The notes beneath the pieces were generated by a model. That model saw only the letters and a list, made by a program, of their open reading frames with translations. It had not been told where the DNA came from and ran no database searches. Below, piece by piece: positions 35,182 to 47,048 of a stretch of DNA of 64,000 nucleotides; position 1 is the stretch's first letter, and the number at the start of each line of letters is the position of its first letter. The translations under genes and the position numbers were made by a program. This stretch comes from Lentinula raphanica (lineage: Eukaryota > Basidiomycota > Agaricomycetes > Agaricales > Omphalotaceae): positions 310,001-374,000 of the forward strand of contig JANVFP010000041.1 of assembly GCA_027919835.1 (NCBI GenBank), given 5' to 3'.

Positions 35182-36496
35182 TCACGGTATACTAGAGGCT
35201 AACCAGGCCTCGGCGGTCGCCACATCATTACCAATCCATCCACTTATCATAACAGACACGGACGTTTTCACTATCCATCCAGATAGAATGATGAAGGTGG
35301 TGAAGATTGGGTTGATGTCCAAAATAACTTTGTGAAAGGAAGTTAGTTCGAGACACAAGGCAAAGGTATGCTGACTGACCACGTAAACCAAACCCGGCAG
35401 ACATGCCCCCCATGACGTTCCGTACGACCCATTCTCTATCAAGCCGGTCGTCCGTCATAAACTCTAAGGCCTTGAGGATATCGAAACCAAATTGGATAGG
35501 GAGAAAACCTGTGGTATCGTTGTGCGATGGAGATAAATGCTGGGGAGTTCGAGAAGGTCGCCAGATAGTTAGAAGAAAGAGGAAGAACAACTTGGTGAAA
35601 GACGAATAGAACAGGGCCAATGGAATCAGTGAGAATCTGGAAAGTACTTCAGCGCTGATTGTGAGTTGTGACAACTATCGAACCTGAACTTTCTGCGTAT
35701 ATCAGACTGCGCGCGCCAGAAGGAAAGATCCAGGGCACGAAGTACGATGTAACATGCAATGATGACGCCTGTATGGAATGCTATAGTTTCTGATAGAAAC
35801 TTAAGAGGAGATATAGCACAGAACAGATTCGAGGCGCCATACCTATACAGCAGCCAGAAAATATTGCAGAGAATCCGGATATCGCTCTCATGCTCCGAGG
35901 AGAGATACTAGGCGATTCTACACGGTCACCCGAAACTGGCTGAACGGTAAGATGGCTCCAGCGAATAACTGTGATAGCCTGTCATGAGTCTTCTCTTCAT
36001 TTCGCATACACCCACGCACTCACAAGCATCGATGAAGGTCAGAGTCAAGCCCAGCCGAACCACAAGCTTCCAGTGAGACTAAGTGAAAAGTGTGAGACGA
36101 GCATCGTAGCTGACAGGAGTCAAGTCGTTGAGGCTCACAGAATCTTTCTTGTCTTGGTTTGAACTACCGCATGCGTCCTTTGGCTGCCCGACACCAACTT
36201 TTACGGTCGAGCCATCCTCTCTTCTTGGTTCCGATCCACGATTATAGAGCAAATGTCGATATACAGCGCGTTTCAAGAGCAGCAGATCGATGAGTAACGT
36301 TAGTTCATCGTGTTCCACGTAGGGATCAGCGAAGGAATGACAATTGGGCTATGCGTCCGAGAACATGTTGTGAGCAGGATATTTGCTTTCCAGAAATTGG
36401 AATACGAACGCACTGCTCGAGTCGTAGATTGTAGGCTGATTGGTAAACTGTGTAAAGATGAGGCAGCCAGATAGTGCAAGTGGTGCAAACAGGCAT
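35182..36496 (-). CDS. ARV1: ARV1-like ER membrane protein
   Basis: ARV1 acts in the ER in sterol distribution, sphingolipid balance and GPI-anchor assembly. The first exon from ATG 36496 gives the zinc-binding start 'MPVCTTC' and 'YTVYQSAYNLRLEQC'. The next gives the second Cys pair ('PNCHSFADPYVEHDE') and the diagnostic 'LLIDLLLLKRAVYRHLLYN'. Later exons encode several hydrophobic segments ('LGLTLTFIDAC', 'HTGVIIACYIVLRAL', 'LIPLALFYSS', 'NPIFTTFIILSG'), ending 'AEAWLASSIP' at 35182. At least six exons; not all joins were checked for phase. Single copy, an ordinary housekeeping gene. Confidence 0.85.
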
Positions 36497-36893
36497 GATG
36501 GTGGAACGAATGTGAGCTTCAAGCGCCCGTCACCTTTTCGACAATTTTATGTAAATGTAAATGTAAATGCAATGACATTGCAAAGATACTTAGAGTACGA
36601 CAAGATGCTCGAACATGTAAATACGTAGTCATAGCTGCAACACCAAGATTTCTACAAGGACACGAAACAAAATATACATGCCCAATGCTAACCCCAACCA
36701 AATTGCGGCCATAGATGAAGTCTGCTTCGCAAAATACTTGATCTTTCGAATACCTCTCAGCTGGCGAGATACCATGTCGTCGGAAGTCTGACTGCAAAAA
36801 CACAGTCCAAAACCTCCGGGTACACTTAAAAATAACTAACTATATGAGCGAAAGCTGTGACTAACCCTGTATATGTTGTTCTCTCCACAATGT

Positions 36894-37681
36894 TCAGAAA
36901 GTTTTGATATCGATTTCTGTAATCACACCATCTACCGTGTCATCAATCTCCATCCTCAAAGACCAGGTCCCATTCGCCGACCACGCCAAGTTGAGACTGG
37001 TGTCGAAGAACAGGATCTGAGCCTCGTTCCCTTGAAGATAGAAGCCTGACAACCGCGGTGCTGGGCCAAGATATTCATCTATTTCTTCATTAGTCCGCTT
37101 TCAAGATGATCGAAAACAAAACCCACGACGTCGAGGTGATATGCCATCGCTGGAGACGTAATTCTCGAAATCCTTTCTTTCTTGGTCGCTTGGAGGCTGT
37201 GAATAATGATAGTAGGCCTTGGTGTACAAATCCTGGCCTTGCCGGAACGGAATCTGTGAGATTACTGTCAATGAAGCAAGTTATGATATCTCAGCAATAT
37301 GCTGACCTTGACTGTTGGTAGCGCGCCTCTAATAGTGCCAACGGAACGAAGAATTTGAGGACAAATCAGCACACCGTCACAAGGCGCGATTGCTTGGTGA
37401 AGAGGGTATTTCTCCAACGGAGCTGCCTATATCAGTGCATTGTCAAATGCTTTGAGAAGTCGTCGAACGGTTAGAAGATCAGGTTTGACCGCGACCTGTA
37501 GGGTAAGTTTATTCCACACTTCATCTTTCAGAGGACCCTTCTCGCTTGCGTTTTGAGCTGCTCTCTGCTCTGCGTTTAGCGTGTGGAAAGGTGGTAAGCC
37601 ATTCCTTGCGCGTCGTTCATCGCGTCTTGCATTGAAGGCCTGTATTGAAGACTGATCCCATGTACGATGAGCAGAGAACAT
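36894..37681 (-). CDS. Conserved hypothetical protein
   Basis: ATG 37681 starts 'MFSAHRTWDQSSIQAFNARRDERRARNG'. A roughly 69-nt intron follows '...KLTLQ', then 'AAPLEKYPLHQAIAPCDGVLICPQIL', further exons and 'GNEAQILFFDTSLNLAW', ending '...EIDIKTF'. Splice sites keep frame at the first join. No family was recognised and there is no signal peptide. It could be a mitochondrial or nuclear small protein; nothing in the context decides. Confidence 0.6.
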
Positions 37682-38499
37682 GATAGTTCTCAAGTGGTGG
37701 CGGTAGTGAACGAACAATTGAATTCCCACACACTAAAACTTTGACCTCAACGTCCACTATGCATCATGTTTCAACGACGTCGACCCTCGTCGACCCCAGT
37801 GTACAAGTCAACGGTTTTGCCTTCAAGAAGAGCGCAAAGTATAATGAGATGATGGTGAGATGGTGAAGCAGGTTTGGCGACGACAAACATCACGCACCGC
37901 AAAAGATGGATGGAATTGCGGGTTTTTCGCTTTCCCTACTTTCACCACTTCCTTCAAGATATCCACCCTAGACTCTAGTCCTGTACGTTCTCGTTCACCC
38001 TCCCGCAACTTTCATTCTAATTTGTGGTTCTATGATTCATTGCCTAGGACATCCAGGAACTTCGCACCTTTCACGATAGACAGTTTTGCTGGCAAAACTT
38101 GCTCTATCCACCTCTGTGTACGTTCTCTCTCTCTCTCCACCTCTTTCTATCCAGTGCAGCGCTCATGTAGAACTTGGATTGCATTCTCGTTGATCAGGAA
38201 ATTTTACTCCTAGCTTTATCGGCTACTACAACATTTTCCGTGTTGATCCCGCGTTCGAGTCGCTTCCCATCACCGTCGCCGACTTTTGCGTTCCCCAAAG
38301 AAACGGATTGTACTTCGTGTCTGGTCCCTACCCATCATCGTCACCTGCTGCTTGCTATCTCGCGTAACTACATCATACCCTTTGACTTGTCCCTACTCTA
38401 CACCACCACTTCCTGCCCACTATCGCACCTATCGCACGCGAAAAAAAGCAGATCGTATTCTGTAATTTGTTATATTCCTCGTTCCCGTCTCTCGCAGCA
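37682..38499. other. Pyrimidine-rich leader region of the secreted-protein gene
   Basis: From about 37900 the + strand is strongly C/T-rich (for example 38123-38150), typical of a fungal promoter/5' UTR. No separate gene was identified. Confidence 0.5.
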
Positions 38500-40062
38500 A
38501 TGTCTCGTCGAATGTCCCATCGATCACTCTCTCGACCTATCTGGCTTATTTTAGCTATGGTCTACCTCTGTGTCGCTCTTATCGATGCCTTCCCCTTACC
38601 CACTCCCTCAAGTGTTTCTCCGCCGCCTGGGCCCTCGAAGCCTCCGGCCATGGAAGTCGATATACCGATCACGCTTGGATATTACTCCTTCCCTAGCAAG
38701 TCTTTTATCAAGTGGCGTGAATTCAAGAACCTCAGAAAATCTGTGCTCGAAGCAGAGGAAAAAAGAACGAAAGGAGCCCAGGGAAGAGAAGAGGGACTGC
38801 ATTCTGATCCGCAACAAGTATTGCTGCAGTCAGAGGTGACACTAAGTCTCTGCATTGGGTTCGAAGATTGTTGGGTCTACCAGCAAAATCTAGACGGTGC
38901 CTCCAGAACCAAAATCCTCAAAACATCTCCTCAGCTGAACAGAGAGAAAGTGACCTCTGAACAGCTAAACGAAGAGCCGAAATTCGAACGTGGAACCTAC
39001 CGGAAGATGAAAGCATCCATTTCGGATGTATCTGGATTCCTGAACTCGAAAGAATCTCTTTTCAAGACTTTCTCGACACCCGCCAGCCTTCGATCTGCGC
39101 TCGAGTTTTATGGCATTCGTGCTGACATCTCAGACGAGGGATCCTTCTATTCTGCTATGTTACAACTCATGAAGCACCGGGAGATGATCAGGGACTATGA
39201 CGAAGACCAGACTCTTGAGCAGAACCTCATCCATTGGAAAAAACCATCTTGGGCGACACTCCGGGTCGGATTCCTCAACGTCAGCCGACTCCCGCGAACC
39301 ATAGACATGGTATGGCAAAAAAATGGAAACTTCGTTCGAACCGAAAAGTCAGAAACCCAGGAGCCAGGGGAAGACGTCATGACGGCTGAGGATCTAAAGT
39401 ATGCCAGCATGACAGACAAGGATATAGTCGCTGCCGTCGAGGAAGCGGCGAGGCTCAAAGTTTCACCCGAGGAACTTCCTGAACTCGACCGTATGAGCGT
39501 CAGCCTCTGTCTCGATTTTTTCACCATGTGTTTCGTTCTTGCGGCAACTGGGAATGAAAACCAATACGTCGTCATCGCGAAAAAGGCTATGCTGTGGTCA
39601 TGGAAAGGTCAAACGAGGTTCCACCGTCAGTACTATTCCAGGTTAAATATCCGACTCGATGAAGAATACGTCGCAGTCAAGAATCAAACAAAGGGATACA
39701 GCGTCGAAATCATGGAAGATTTGAAGAACATAGAGAAACTTGAGGAATCAAGTCATCTGAAGATCACGAATGAAGAATCACTCGTCCATGCCCTTCTCAT
39801 TTATCTCCAGAAAGTGGGCTGGCTGCCGCTTACACTCGAACAGCTGAAAAGAAACCTGGACAAGCCACTTCAAAACCTCCTTGATGATAAAGAGAACAGC
39901 GACGAATCCACCAATTCTCCAGCTACCGCCAACAAGAGACCTATCTCTTCTCTAGATCCGAGCCACCCATCTGCACCGCAGTCTTCCATGAAGATGAAGC
40001 AGAATTCGAGAACTGGCGAAGATTTGACAACTGCCAAGGTTATGAGGACGAAAAAAGGCTGA
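38500..40062 (+). CDS. Large secreted protein of unknown family (single exon)
   Basis: An uninterrupted 520-codon frame from ATG 38500, which directly follows a C/T-rich leader. It starts 'MSRRMSHRSLSRPIWLILAMVYL', a signal peptide with cleavage likely after 'ALIDA'. The mature part begins with a Pro/Ser-rich linker ('PSSVSPPPGPSKPP'), then a charged globular body with two similar-looking segments built around 'VTLSLCIGFEDCW' and 'MSVSLCLDFFTMCF', and a disordered tail. Lack of introns contrasts with its neighbours. No enzyme motif seen. Confidence 0.75.
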   Translation: MSRRMSHRSLSRPIWLILAMVYLCVALIDAFPLPTPSSVSPPPGPSKPPAMEVDIPITLGYYSFPSKSFIKWREFKNLRKSVLEAEEKRTKGAQGREEGLHSDPQQVLLQSEVTLSLCIGFEDCWVYQQNLDGASRTKILKTSPQLNREKVTSEQLNEEPKFERGTYRKMKASISDVSGFLNSKESLFKTFSTPASLRSALEFYGIRADISDEGSFYSAMLQLMKHREMIRDYDEDQTLEQNLIHWKKPSWATLRVGFLNVSRLPRTIDMVWQKNGNFVRTEKSETQEPGEDVMTAEDLKYASMTDKDIVAAVEEAARLKVSPEELPELDRMSVSLCLDFFTMCFVLAATGNENQYVVIAKKAMLWSWKGQTRFHRQYYSRLNIRLDEEYVAVKNQTKGYSVEIMEDLKNIEKLEESSHLKITNEESLVHALLIYLQKVGWLPLTLEQLKRNLDKPLQNLLDDKENSDESTNSPATANKRPISSLDPSHPSAPQSSMKMKQNSRTGEDLTTAKVMRTKKG

Positions 40063-40982
40063 CTTGATATAATCCTCAACTGTTCTACACTAGGTGTGTT
40101 TCGCGTTCTTTTCCTCTCACTGATACTCCACTTGCTAAAGCCATTTCGACCCGCAGGAATAGTGGGACGGGCTCACTGCGAAGCACCGATTGGAGTTCAA
40201 GGCGGCTCCAGCACCCTATATCGTCGAAATTTCTGCCATCTCTCATTCCTTCTTCATTCTAGTTTTCCCTTCTTTCTTTCTTTCCTTCTTTCTTTCTTCC
40301 TTCCTTCCCTACTTCTAAATTCGTACTCACAGTATCTATTCGTACCTAGGCACCCGACCCAACTCTTAGCCATTCGCACTCTCAGTGTACGCCGTGCGAT
40401 TCTGGGGTGGGTCCTTGGTATATATTTATGTTTGCCTATACAGCAAGACTGTTTTATTTATGCCATTAGATTGATTATTTTCTCCAAACTAGAAGACGTT
40501 GTGACAAGAGTCATCAGGAGTCATCTTTACTTGCCTCAGCCTGTTGCCTGTTGCCTGTTGCCTGTGCGCTAGCGCTCTGAGGTTCGATACTACAATGATG
40601 CGCAAAATGACAGATAGAGGGAGGAAAGGGCTTCCGAGTCTTTGCTTTTGCCCAAGAACAAGCTCTACTGGCCCCTCCTCTTTTACTTTCGAACTTGTTT
40701 GCAGCTTTGTTCGCAGCGAGCTGCGATTGCTCTCCGTCACTGTCTGTGCTGAAGGACACTGAGTCCCGAGTACGCTAGTCTGTTGGGATTCGATCTAATC
40801 TGTTCTCAATGTACTGCAGGGAAAGCTCGGTGGGAGTGAGCCATTCTTACAGGAGCTTACAGGACATTCAGTGCGAAACGGCAGCCGACCACCTAAAACT
40901 TGAACCCTAAACAAGCGGTGCAGAGTTCGCACCTTACTTGTGTAGTACTGGATTGTGTTTATACTACCACAAATTATAAGGG
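40063..40982. other. Intergenic with simple repeats
   Basis: Contains a (ttct/ttcc)n pyrimidine tract at about 40255-40320 and four copies of 'gcctgtt' around 40538-40563. No gene seen. Confidence 0.55.
40255..40320 (+). repeat. Polypyrimidine (ttct/ttcc) tract
   Basis: About 60 bases almost purely C/T with a 4-base period, on the strand downstream of the secreted-protein gene; such tracts can form triplex structures. Confidence 0.7.
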
Positions 40983-42882
40983 CTAATGAGCTATGCTTTC
41001 GTTGCCGACAACCTTCTCTTCATGGTCAGCCGCATGATCCTCGTTCTCCTTATCTGTGACATCGACATGAGTGTTGGTATCGGCTTCATACCCTTCCACT
41101 TTCATATCATTCAATCCAAGATCCTCATTCTGTTGCCAGGTGCGTTCATACAGCTCGACCGTCATAGCTGGATCTGGATCTGGCGCATAGAGGTTCTGGA
41201 TGTACGAATTTGCGAGTGGATCGTCGATAATGAGTGTAAAAGGTCGAGCAGCAGATTTAATCTGTAGAGTGGAAGTTATAAATGAGAATACGTTTTTCCG
41301 AAGCGTTACAACTCACATCCTTCAAATCACCCAAGAATTTTTCGAATCTGGAACGTTCCTTCGTAGCCTCAGGCGTGTTCGAAGCACTGTCACCAGAAAA
41401 GATCTTTTCCGACAGTTCTTCGTAAACTTGGTCTAAGATGCCCTCCAGGGTGGTGAAGCGACCGCCAAGAGTTCCATGAGTTAGAACAAGATCTATTTCA
41501 GGTATCGTGAGACCAGCGGTTTCCGACTACAACCCGTTGAAACATGAGCCATTGACGAAGATGGGTGCATTGTAGGTACCTTCAAGATATCGCGACTGAG
41601 ATCTTCACGATCTTCTACTTTTAGCGTCAATTTCTTGCCCTTTTCTGAAATCGCAGCACCGGATTTCACTTCGTTGTCGCGGTAACCACAACGGTCGCAG
41701 TTCGTTGACATGATGATGATATCCTATACAAGGACAATAAAAACACCAATCTGTGTATCAAATGAGATTTCGTACCTTGAAGTACGGTATGTTGACCTTC
41801 TTCATCATGGTATCGAGAGGATGGCCGCAGCTTGAACATGAACCGGGGAAAACATAAATCTCTTCGTTTGATCCCTCGACTTCAGATTCACTAGCATCTA
41901 GTGATACTTTCGCAACACCCTGAACGGCACCTGTGGAAATATGATGAAGTTCGAGCGTTACAGGTTGAAATCAGTATGACACACTGGCGGACTCGTCTGG
42001 GGCAGCGACCAAGCCAAGCTCAATATTTTGTTGGAGCGTCCGGGGATAAGTTCGCATATTCCATTTTGGATCAGATATACTCCCATTGAACTCAATCCAC
42101 GAATTACCGGACGGATCGTCTAATTTGACTGTGAATGCAGGCATAGGAGTATCCTTCTCAGATGCCTTCGTGGACGCTTGAGCATTTTCTTCATCGCCCT
42201 CTTCGTCTTCATCATCACCAAGAATATCCTTGAGTTTGTCGATGAGCGATTGAATCTTCGTGTAAGAGTCCTCGTCTTGAATTCGTCGCAGTGGCTGATC
42301 CATGCTCAGATCGGCGACTATATCACGTATGAGACCCTCGACAGTAGTTAATTGGCCACGGGCAGAAGATGGAAGGGTGAGTTGCAGTTCTGGAATGACA
42401 ATCGATGCACTCGCAGAGCGCACGATTTGACGATCCAAGTCTGATCGAGCGAGTATTCTGGCTGTATATAAAGTACCTTCCGCTGGGATAGAGAAGATGA
42501 TTAGGCATGAAAAGAACAGGAACAAGATTGTAGTATCCGTACGTCTGATAGCTCCGGCAGATTGTATCTCGTTATTCGATGCACCGCAATGCTCACATCT
42601 GAAAGACATGACGATGATTTCGCGAAAGTATGGAATCGAAGTTAGCAGCATCCGCGTAGTCCCCTACTGATACGAAGAATGTAAACATCATTCGAGATGA
42701 GAATGAGCAAGGCTACGCACTTGTTCGCCGCATTTCATACATAAACTTTCGACCTCTTGCATTGGTTTCTCTTCAGCATTGTCTGCGGACGCATCTGGAA
42801 TGTTTTCTTCAGGAAGTTGGTCAGCCTTGTCAGCGATTACTCCGATAGCAGGAAAAAGGTCCTCTTTGTTGTCCTGGGACAT
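40983..42882 (-). CDS. ZPR1: ZPR1 zinc-finger protein
   Basis: ZPR1 binds eEF1A, acts as its folding factor, and moves between cytoplasm and nucleus. The start '[14 protein letters not shown]' is at 42882. Two ZPR1 repeats are visible. The first has Cys4 parts '[10 protein letters not shown]' and '[15 protein letters not shown]'. The second has '[12 protein letters not shown]' and '[14 protein letters not shown]'. Each is followed by a beta-rich domain ('[12 protein letters not shown]', '[14 protein letters not shown]') and the acidic C-terminal tail ends at 40983. About five introns. Normal length for the family; essential in yeast. Confidence 0.93.
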
Positions 42883-43247
42883 CGTGGTGGTTCAGAGAAA
42901 AAATATTGCTAATTGAAGATAAGATTAGATAAGCGCTCCTCCTCGCTTCGATACTTATCCTCAGCAACATTTCTACGTTCTGGCTTTTGTACTACGAAGA
43001 TCGATAATTTCAAGAGGACTCAGTGGCCATCAAAGATCTGTCAGCTCCCAGTGAAAGGTGCTTCACCGTTTTTCCAGTTGACGATGTACTTACCTTCATG
43101 AGACGATGAAAGAACTTTCGAAGGGAATCCAGGCTAATCCAGGAGCCAGCAGTGGAACCAGAACTATATAATCAGATATACATACGAAGGAAGAAAATCT
43201 AGTAATAAAAATGCTGATCTATGGTCGTTTGGGGAAACTGAGGACTG

Positions 43248-44622
43248 TCAATCATCGTCATCAGTCTCGCCTCCCGTACACACAGCCTTATATTGCCCAC
43301 GAGTAGTAGTCGAAAACGATCCTTTGAATGTGGCGTACATTGTACGCTGTGCATCGTCAGGTAGTACTTCCGTGATATTGATTTTATCTACAAAGAGTGG
43401 TTCAATGAGAACTAAGCAATCTAGCACAAAAGAGTCGGTACTTGCATTTGTAATGTTTCGAATGATGCTTTGTATGTTCTCGGTGGTCATAGGTTAGGTC
43501 GATATATTCAGCCCAAATTATACCGGAGGCGATGAACGGGATTCTCCCAGTGCCTTGAAAAGTACAAGCTTGGACGGCTTCCTACGGTAATATCTATATC
43601 TTGAGAGCGTTGTCAATAAGTATTGAAGGTGACCACAGACCATGGCTTGACACGACTGGCCCTCTTGCACTGTTATATTATATATCGTATTGACCTTGTT
43701 CTGATGAGTAACCTCGAAACTAGATCAAAAGAACTCGAGATCAGACGCTTCGAGCAGGATGATTTTGTACAAAGGCTCTACTAGCCTTTGGGATTGTACA
43801 TTGACGAAATTCATGTAAAAGCTCCTTGAAGCCCTTCTGATCTGCACGCCATCCGGATACTTGAATCTGGCTCTGAAATTACCAAGATCGCTAAACGACG
43901 CTGCTTCTGTTGACAACGGCAAGAAGTGAACTGGCAGGATACTATCACTTAGCAGTGCAACATACCGGTAATACTGACAGCGTCCGAGCTTTCCATTCCC
44001 GTCTCACCGTTGACTGACACTACGCCATGTGTTCCAGTTATCATTCCTCCAGTGGTGATATTGATGGTCCTGCAGGTAGGTACACCTAGCAACAGAAATG
44101 AGCGCATGCGATGATGAGAGAGAATTTGAAGGGATGGTTACCGAAGACTTGAACGGGGATCGCAGAAGCGGGCACACAAACTTTTGCTGGAAGAACTTCA
44201 GGGTACTGAGCAGAAAGTGTCAGGGAAGTCATGATCCAATCGTAGGTAAGAAGAAACACAAACATGTTTGTCATATACTAAGATGTTCCGGTCTCCTGCG
44301 CCATACCTTTCATCCATCGCTTTAAGAATCGTGTCCCAGTGCGGAACTGTCGAAGGCAGTATAAGAATGGTCTCTCGATATCAGTGAAAGATCGCGTACG
44401 CTTTTCGATTTGTTCCGTCGAGGTGAGATTATGACAACGAGAACTCTCTCTCGAGTCGGGAGTTGCGTCACGAGGATGCAGAACGTATGTGTCGACGGGA
44501 AAGCCTTGGTCCCTCTCCACCAATGCATCCTGCACAACGATCTCCAAAGAATCAGGAAGGGGCATGGTCGATATTTCTGAAACGACAAGGAGGAGGATAC
44601 ATAAAAACTGGTGGGGCAACAT
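43248..44622 (-). CDS. Secreted LysM-like protein, tandem copy A
   Basis: ATG 44622 opens a signal peptide ('MLPHQFLCILLLVVSEIST'). A short pro-region ends near 'LHPRD'; then come 'SRCHNLTSTEQIEK' and a LysM-like half domain ('PHWDTILKAMDERYGAGDRN', 'ILVYDKH', then 'YPEVLPAKVCVP'). Later exons encode a Gly/Ser/Thr-rich beta-like segment ('GGMITGTHGVVSVNG'), 'SFSDLGNFRARFKYPDG' and 'TEVLPDDAQRTMYATFKG', ending in an acidic tail. At least six exons. LysM proteins bind chitin or related glycans; the C-terminal part matches nothing I know. Copies B and C lie upstream on the same strand. Confidence 0.62.
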
Positions 44623-45684
44623 CGCGTGAGTACCAAGCCAATCAATGCATTCGGGAGCGTTTGGATTTACCAATCTAATCACCGAGCCCAGCATCAATGC
44701 CGAGCCGATTGAGAGCAACATGCGATTGAATCCAACTAAAAAGAGGGGCTAGAAGCTTGAAAGACTCTGCCAGAGAGATGAGAAAAAATAGTGAGCTCTG
44801 CTCGAAGAAAAATCGAAAGAATCAGTTGGGTAAATTCGTGTAAAGATTCGGAGCGGAACAAGTTCACCTACGAGGAAGGATTTATAGTAAAAGCATTTAG
44901 GCATGTGCAAGACCCACATGGGTGGTTAAAAGCCTCTCGTCCAAGAATCAGTCATTTGTGCATCAAAACGCGAAAAATGAGCATTGCTTGGGAATGGGCG
45001 ACGGGTGTAGAAATCAACGGCTCGCGATTGGATGCAAGGAAAAAACCCTATCATCTAGGATCTTGCCTGCCAATCCTGCACTATAAGATATCGATTCGTC
45101 AAACTTGGTCGCCCGCCATGAACCGCCATCTCAGTTCGGAGTATGACATCCAAGTATCGTATCAGAGGTATTTGAAATCTTGCAAATTGTGCACACCCTC
45201 AAGTACCGTTGGGATCCATTCCTCTTCGTCCCTCAGTACATAGTTTACCGCGTTTTTGAACGTTTATAGTATCCATATTTTTGGCGCCTAGCGAACGTTC
45301 CAGTTGTCGGACGTGAAACGTTTTCGATTCTCGCCAAAATCGCGTGTCGGGAGGTGTCTGGCTGTGCCAATGAACCAACGTTGAGAAAATAGCTCCATAT
45401 GGATGAAATTTGAAAGTTGCGCGACTCGTCCGGCGTCAATGACACTTTCCGGGCGCCTACTGAGGAATTCGAGTCAAACTAACCTTTGAGCTTCATGCCA
45501 GCAGCTGAAGGATTCATATTAAGAGCAAATCGCAGTCCCAGATAGGTAATAGTTTACCTTGAACTTCGTTCATGATTATCCATCTATGTAATAATTTACA
45601 GTGTAAATATCATTCCTGGATAAAGTGTATCGTCTAAGTGTCATCTATAATTAATCAATATTGGAACGAGAAAATCAATACAAT
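44623..45684. other. Intergenic, LysM-like copies A and B
   Basis: No gene. Contains segments matching 48.1-48.4 kb, part of the duplicated unit. Confidence 0.55.
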
Positions 45685-47048
45685 TTAACGATCCTCCTCG
45701 CCTTCAGTGCATACTGCCTTGTACTGTCCATGAGAATCAACTGAGAACGTTCCTCCAAAAGTAGCATACAGTGTGCGCTGGGAAGCGTCAGGTAACACCT
45801 CCGTAAGATCGAATGCGTCTGCGAGAGGACTTTGAGATGATATGAGGAGTGCATGAATCATGCACTTACATTTGTAGTGCTTCGATTGGTGCTTTGAATT
45901 ATCAAGTTCGTGGTTGTAAGTTGGGTCGTCATACTCAAACCAAACGTTACCGGAAGCTGTGAACGGTATTTTCCCAGTGCCTTTGAAAGTACAGGACCGA
46001 ACGGTTTCCTATTATGCACGACCCCACAAGGTCAGGTTAAAGCGCATAGAAACCTCGGAGATGATGGACGAACGAACCATGGCTTGACATGATTGACCGT
46101 CCTGGACTGTCATGTTATATGTCGCTGTGACCTGTTCGTTGATGGATAATTCGATTCTGGATCGAGTTTGAGTAAACGTTGTAGAAAATCACAGAGCTCG
46201 GTGCTTCACCTCGAGGACTGTAAATTAGTGAATGAGGAAGTCGAGTATAGTCCAACCCTTGCGCTAGCAACATCCGGATAGTAGAATCTCGCGCTGTAGG
46301 AACCCACATCGCCATACGCTGCTGCTTCTATTGAAGAGTATCGGAGTCAGGATGTTGCAGATCAGATACTATCAGCATCAGCAAGTCAACATACGAGTGA
46401 TATAGGAGGACGAGCTGCCTGTGTATCCCGATTGACCTGTGACGGACGCTATTCCATGTGATCCAGATATCATACCCCCCGTGGAAGTATTGGTAACGCT
46501 ACATGAAGGCGGCTCTGGGTACGATATCAGTCGTCGATCTAAAATTCTAGAAGGATTGTGCACGAATAATCACCGCTCAGCTGGATTTGAACTGCATGAG
46601 ATGAGATACAAACACTGGCTGAATCGACTCCAGGGTACTGAACAGAAAATGTTAAACCTTCATGGCCTAGTGGTACGTAAGGAAGACGAACGTTTTCATC
46701 ATATACCAAGATATGGCGACCTCCTTTTCCATATCTTTTCTTTGCGAATTCAAGGAGCGTACCCCAGCCGGGAACTTCATGAAAAAAGGGATGAGAATAA
46801 TTTCAGTGAATGACCAAAAATTTGCGTACTCTTCTCGACCTGTTCCGTCTTGGTAAGATTATGACAGCGAGAGCTGCTGTCGGCGTCACGACGATGTAGG
46901 GAAAAGCTGGGTTCGTCGATAGCGAAACCGTAGTCTCTCCAAGGTGAGGTATCCTGAGGAGATGTCTCCTGAAACTCGGGGACTTGAAGAGGCAATGTCG
47001 AAACTCTTGCAATGATGAAAAAGACGAAAACACTGAGTAACTATGCAT
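45685..47048 (-). CDS. Secreted LysM-like protein, tandem copy B (start unclear)
   Basis: Same layout as copy A: hydrophobic leader ('LLSVFVFFIIARVS'), dibasic 'LHRRD', 'SRCHNLTKTEQVEK', LysM-like 'GTLLEFAKKRYGKGGRHILVYDE', then 'NTSTGGMISGSHGIASV', 'KIPFTASGNVWFEYDD' and 'TEVLPDASQRTLYATFGG', with stop at 45685-45687. The leader frame opens at 47040 directly after a TAG; the nearest ATG (47048) is one base out of frame. Either an upstream exon supplies the start or this copy lost it by a single-base deletion. The rest of the frame looks undamaged. Confidence 0.55.
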
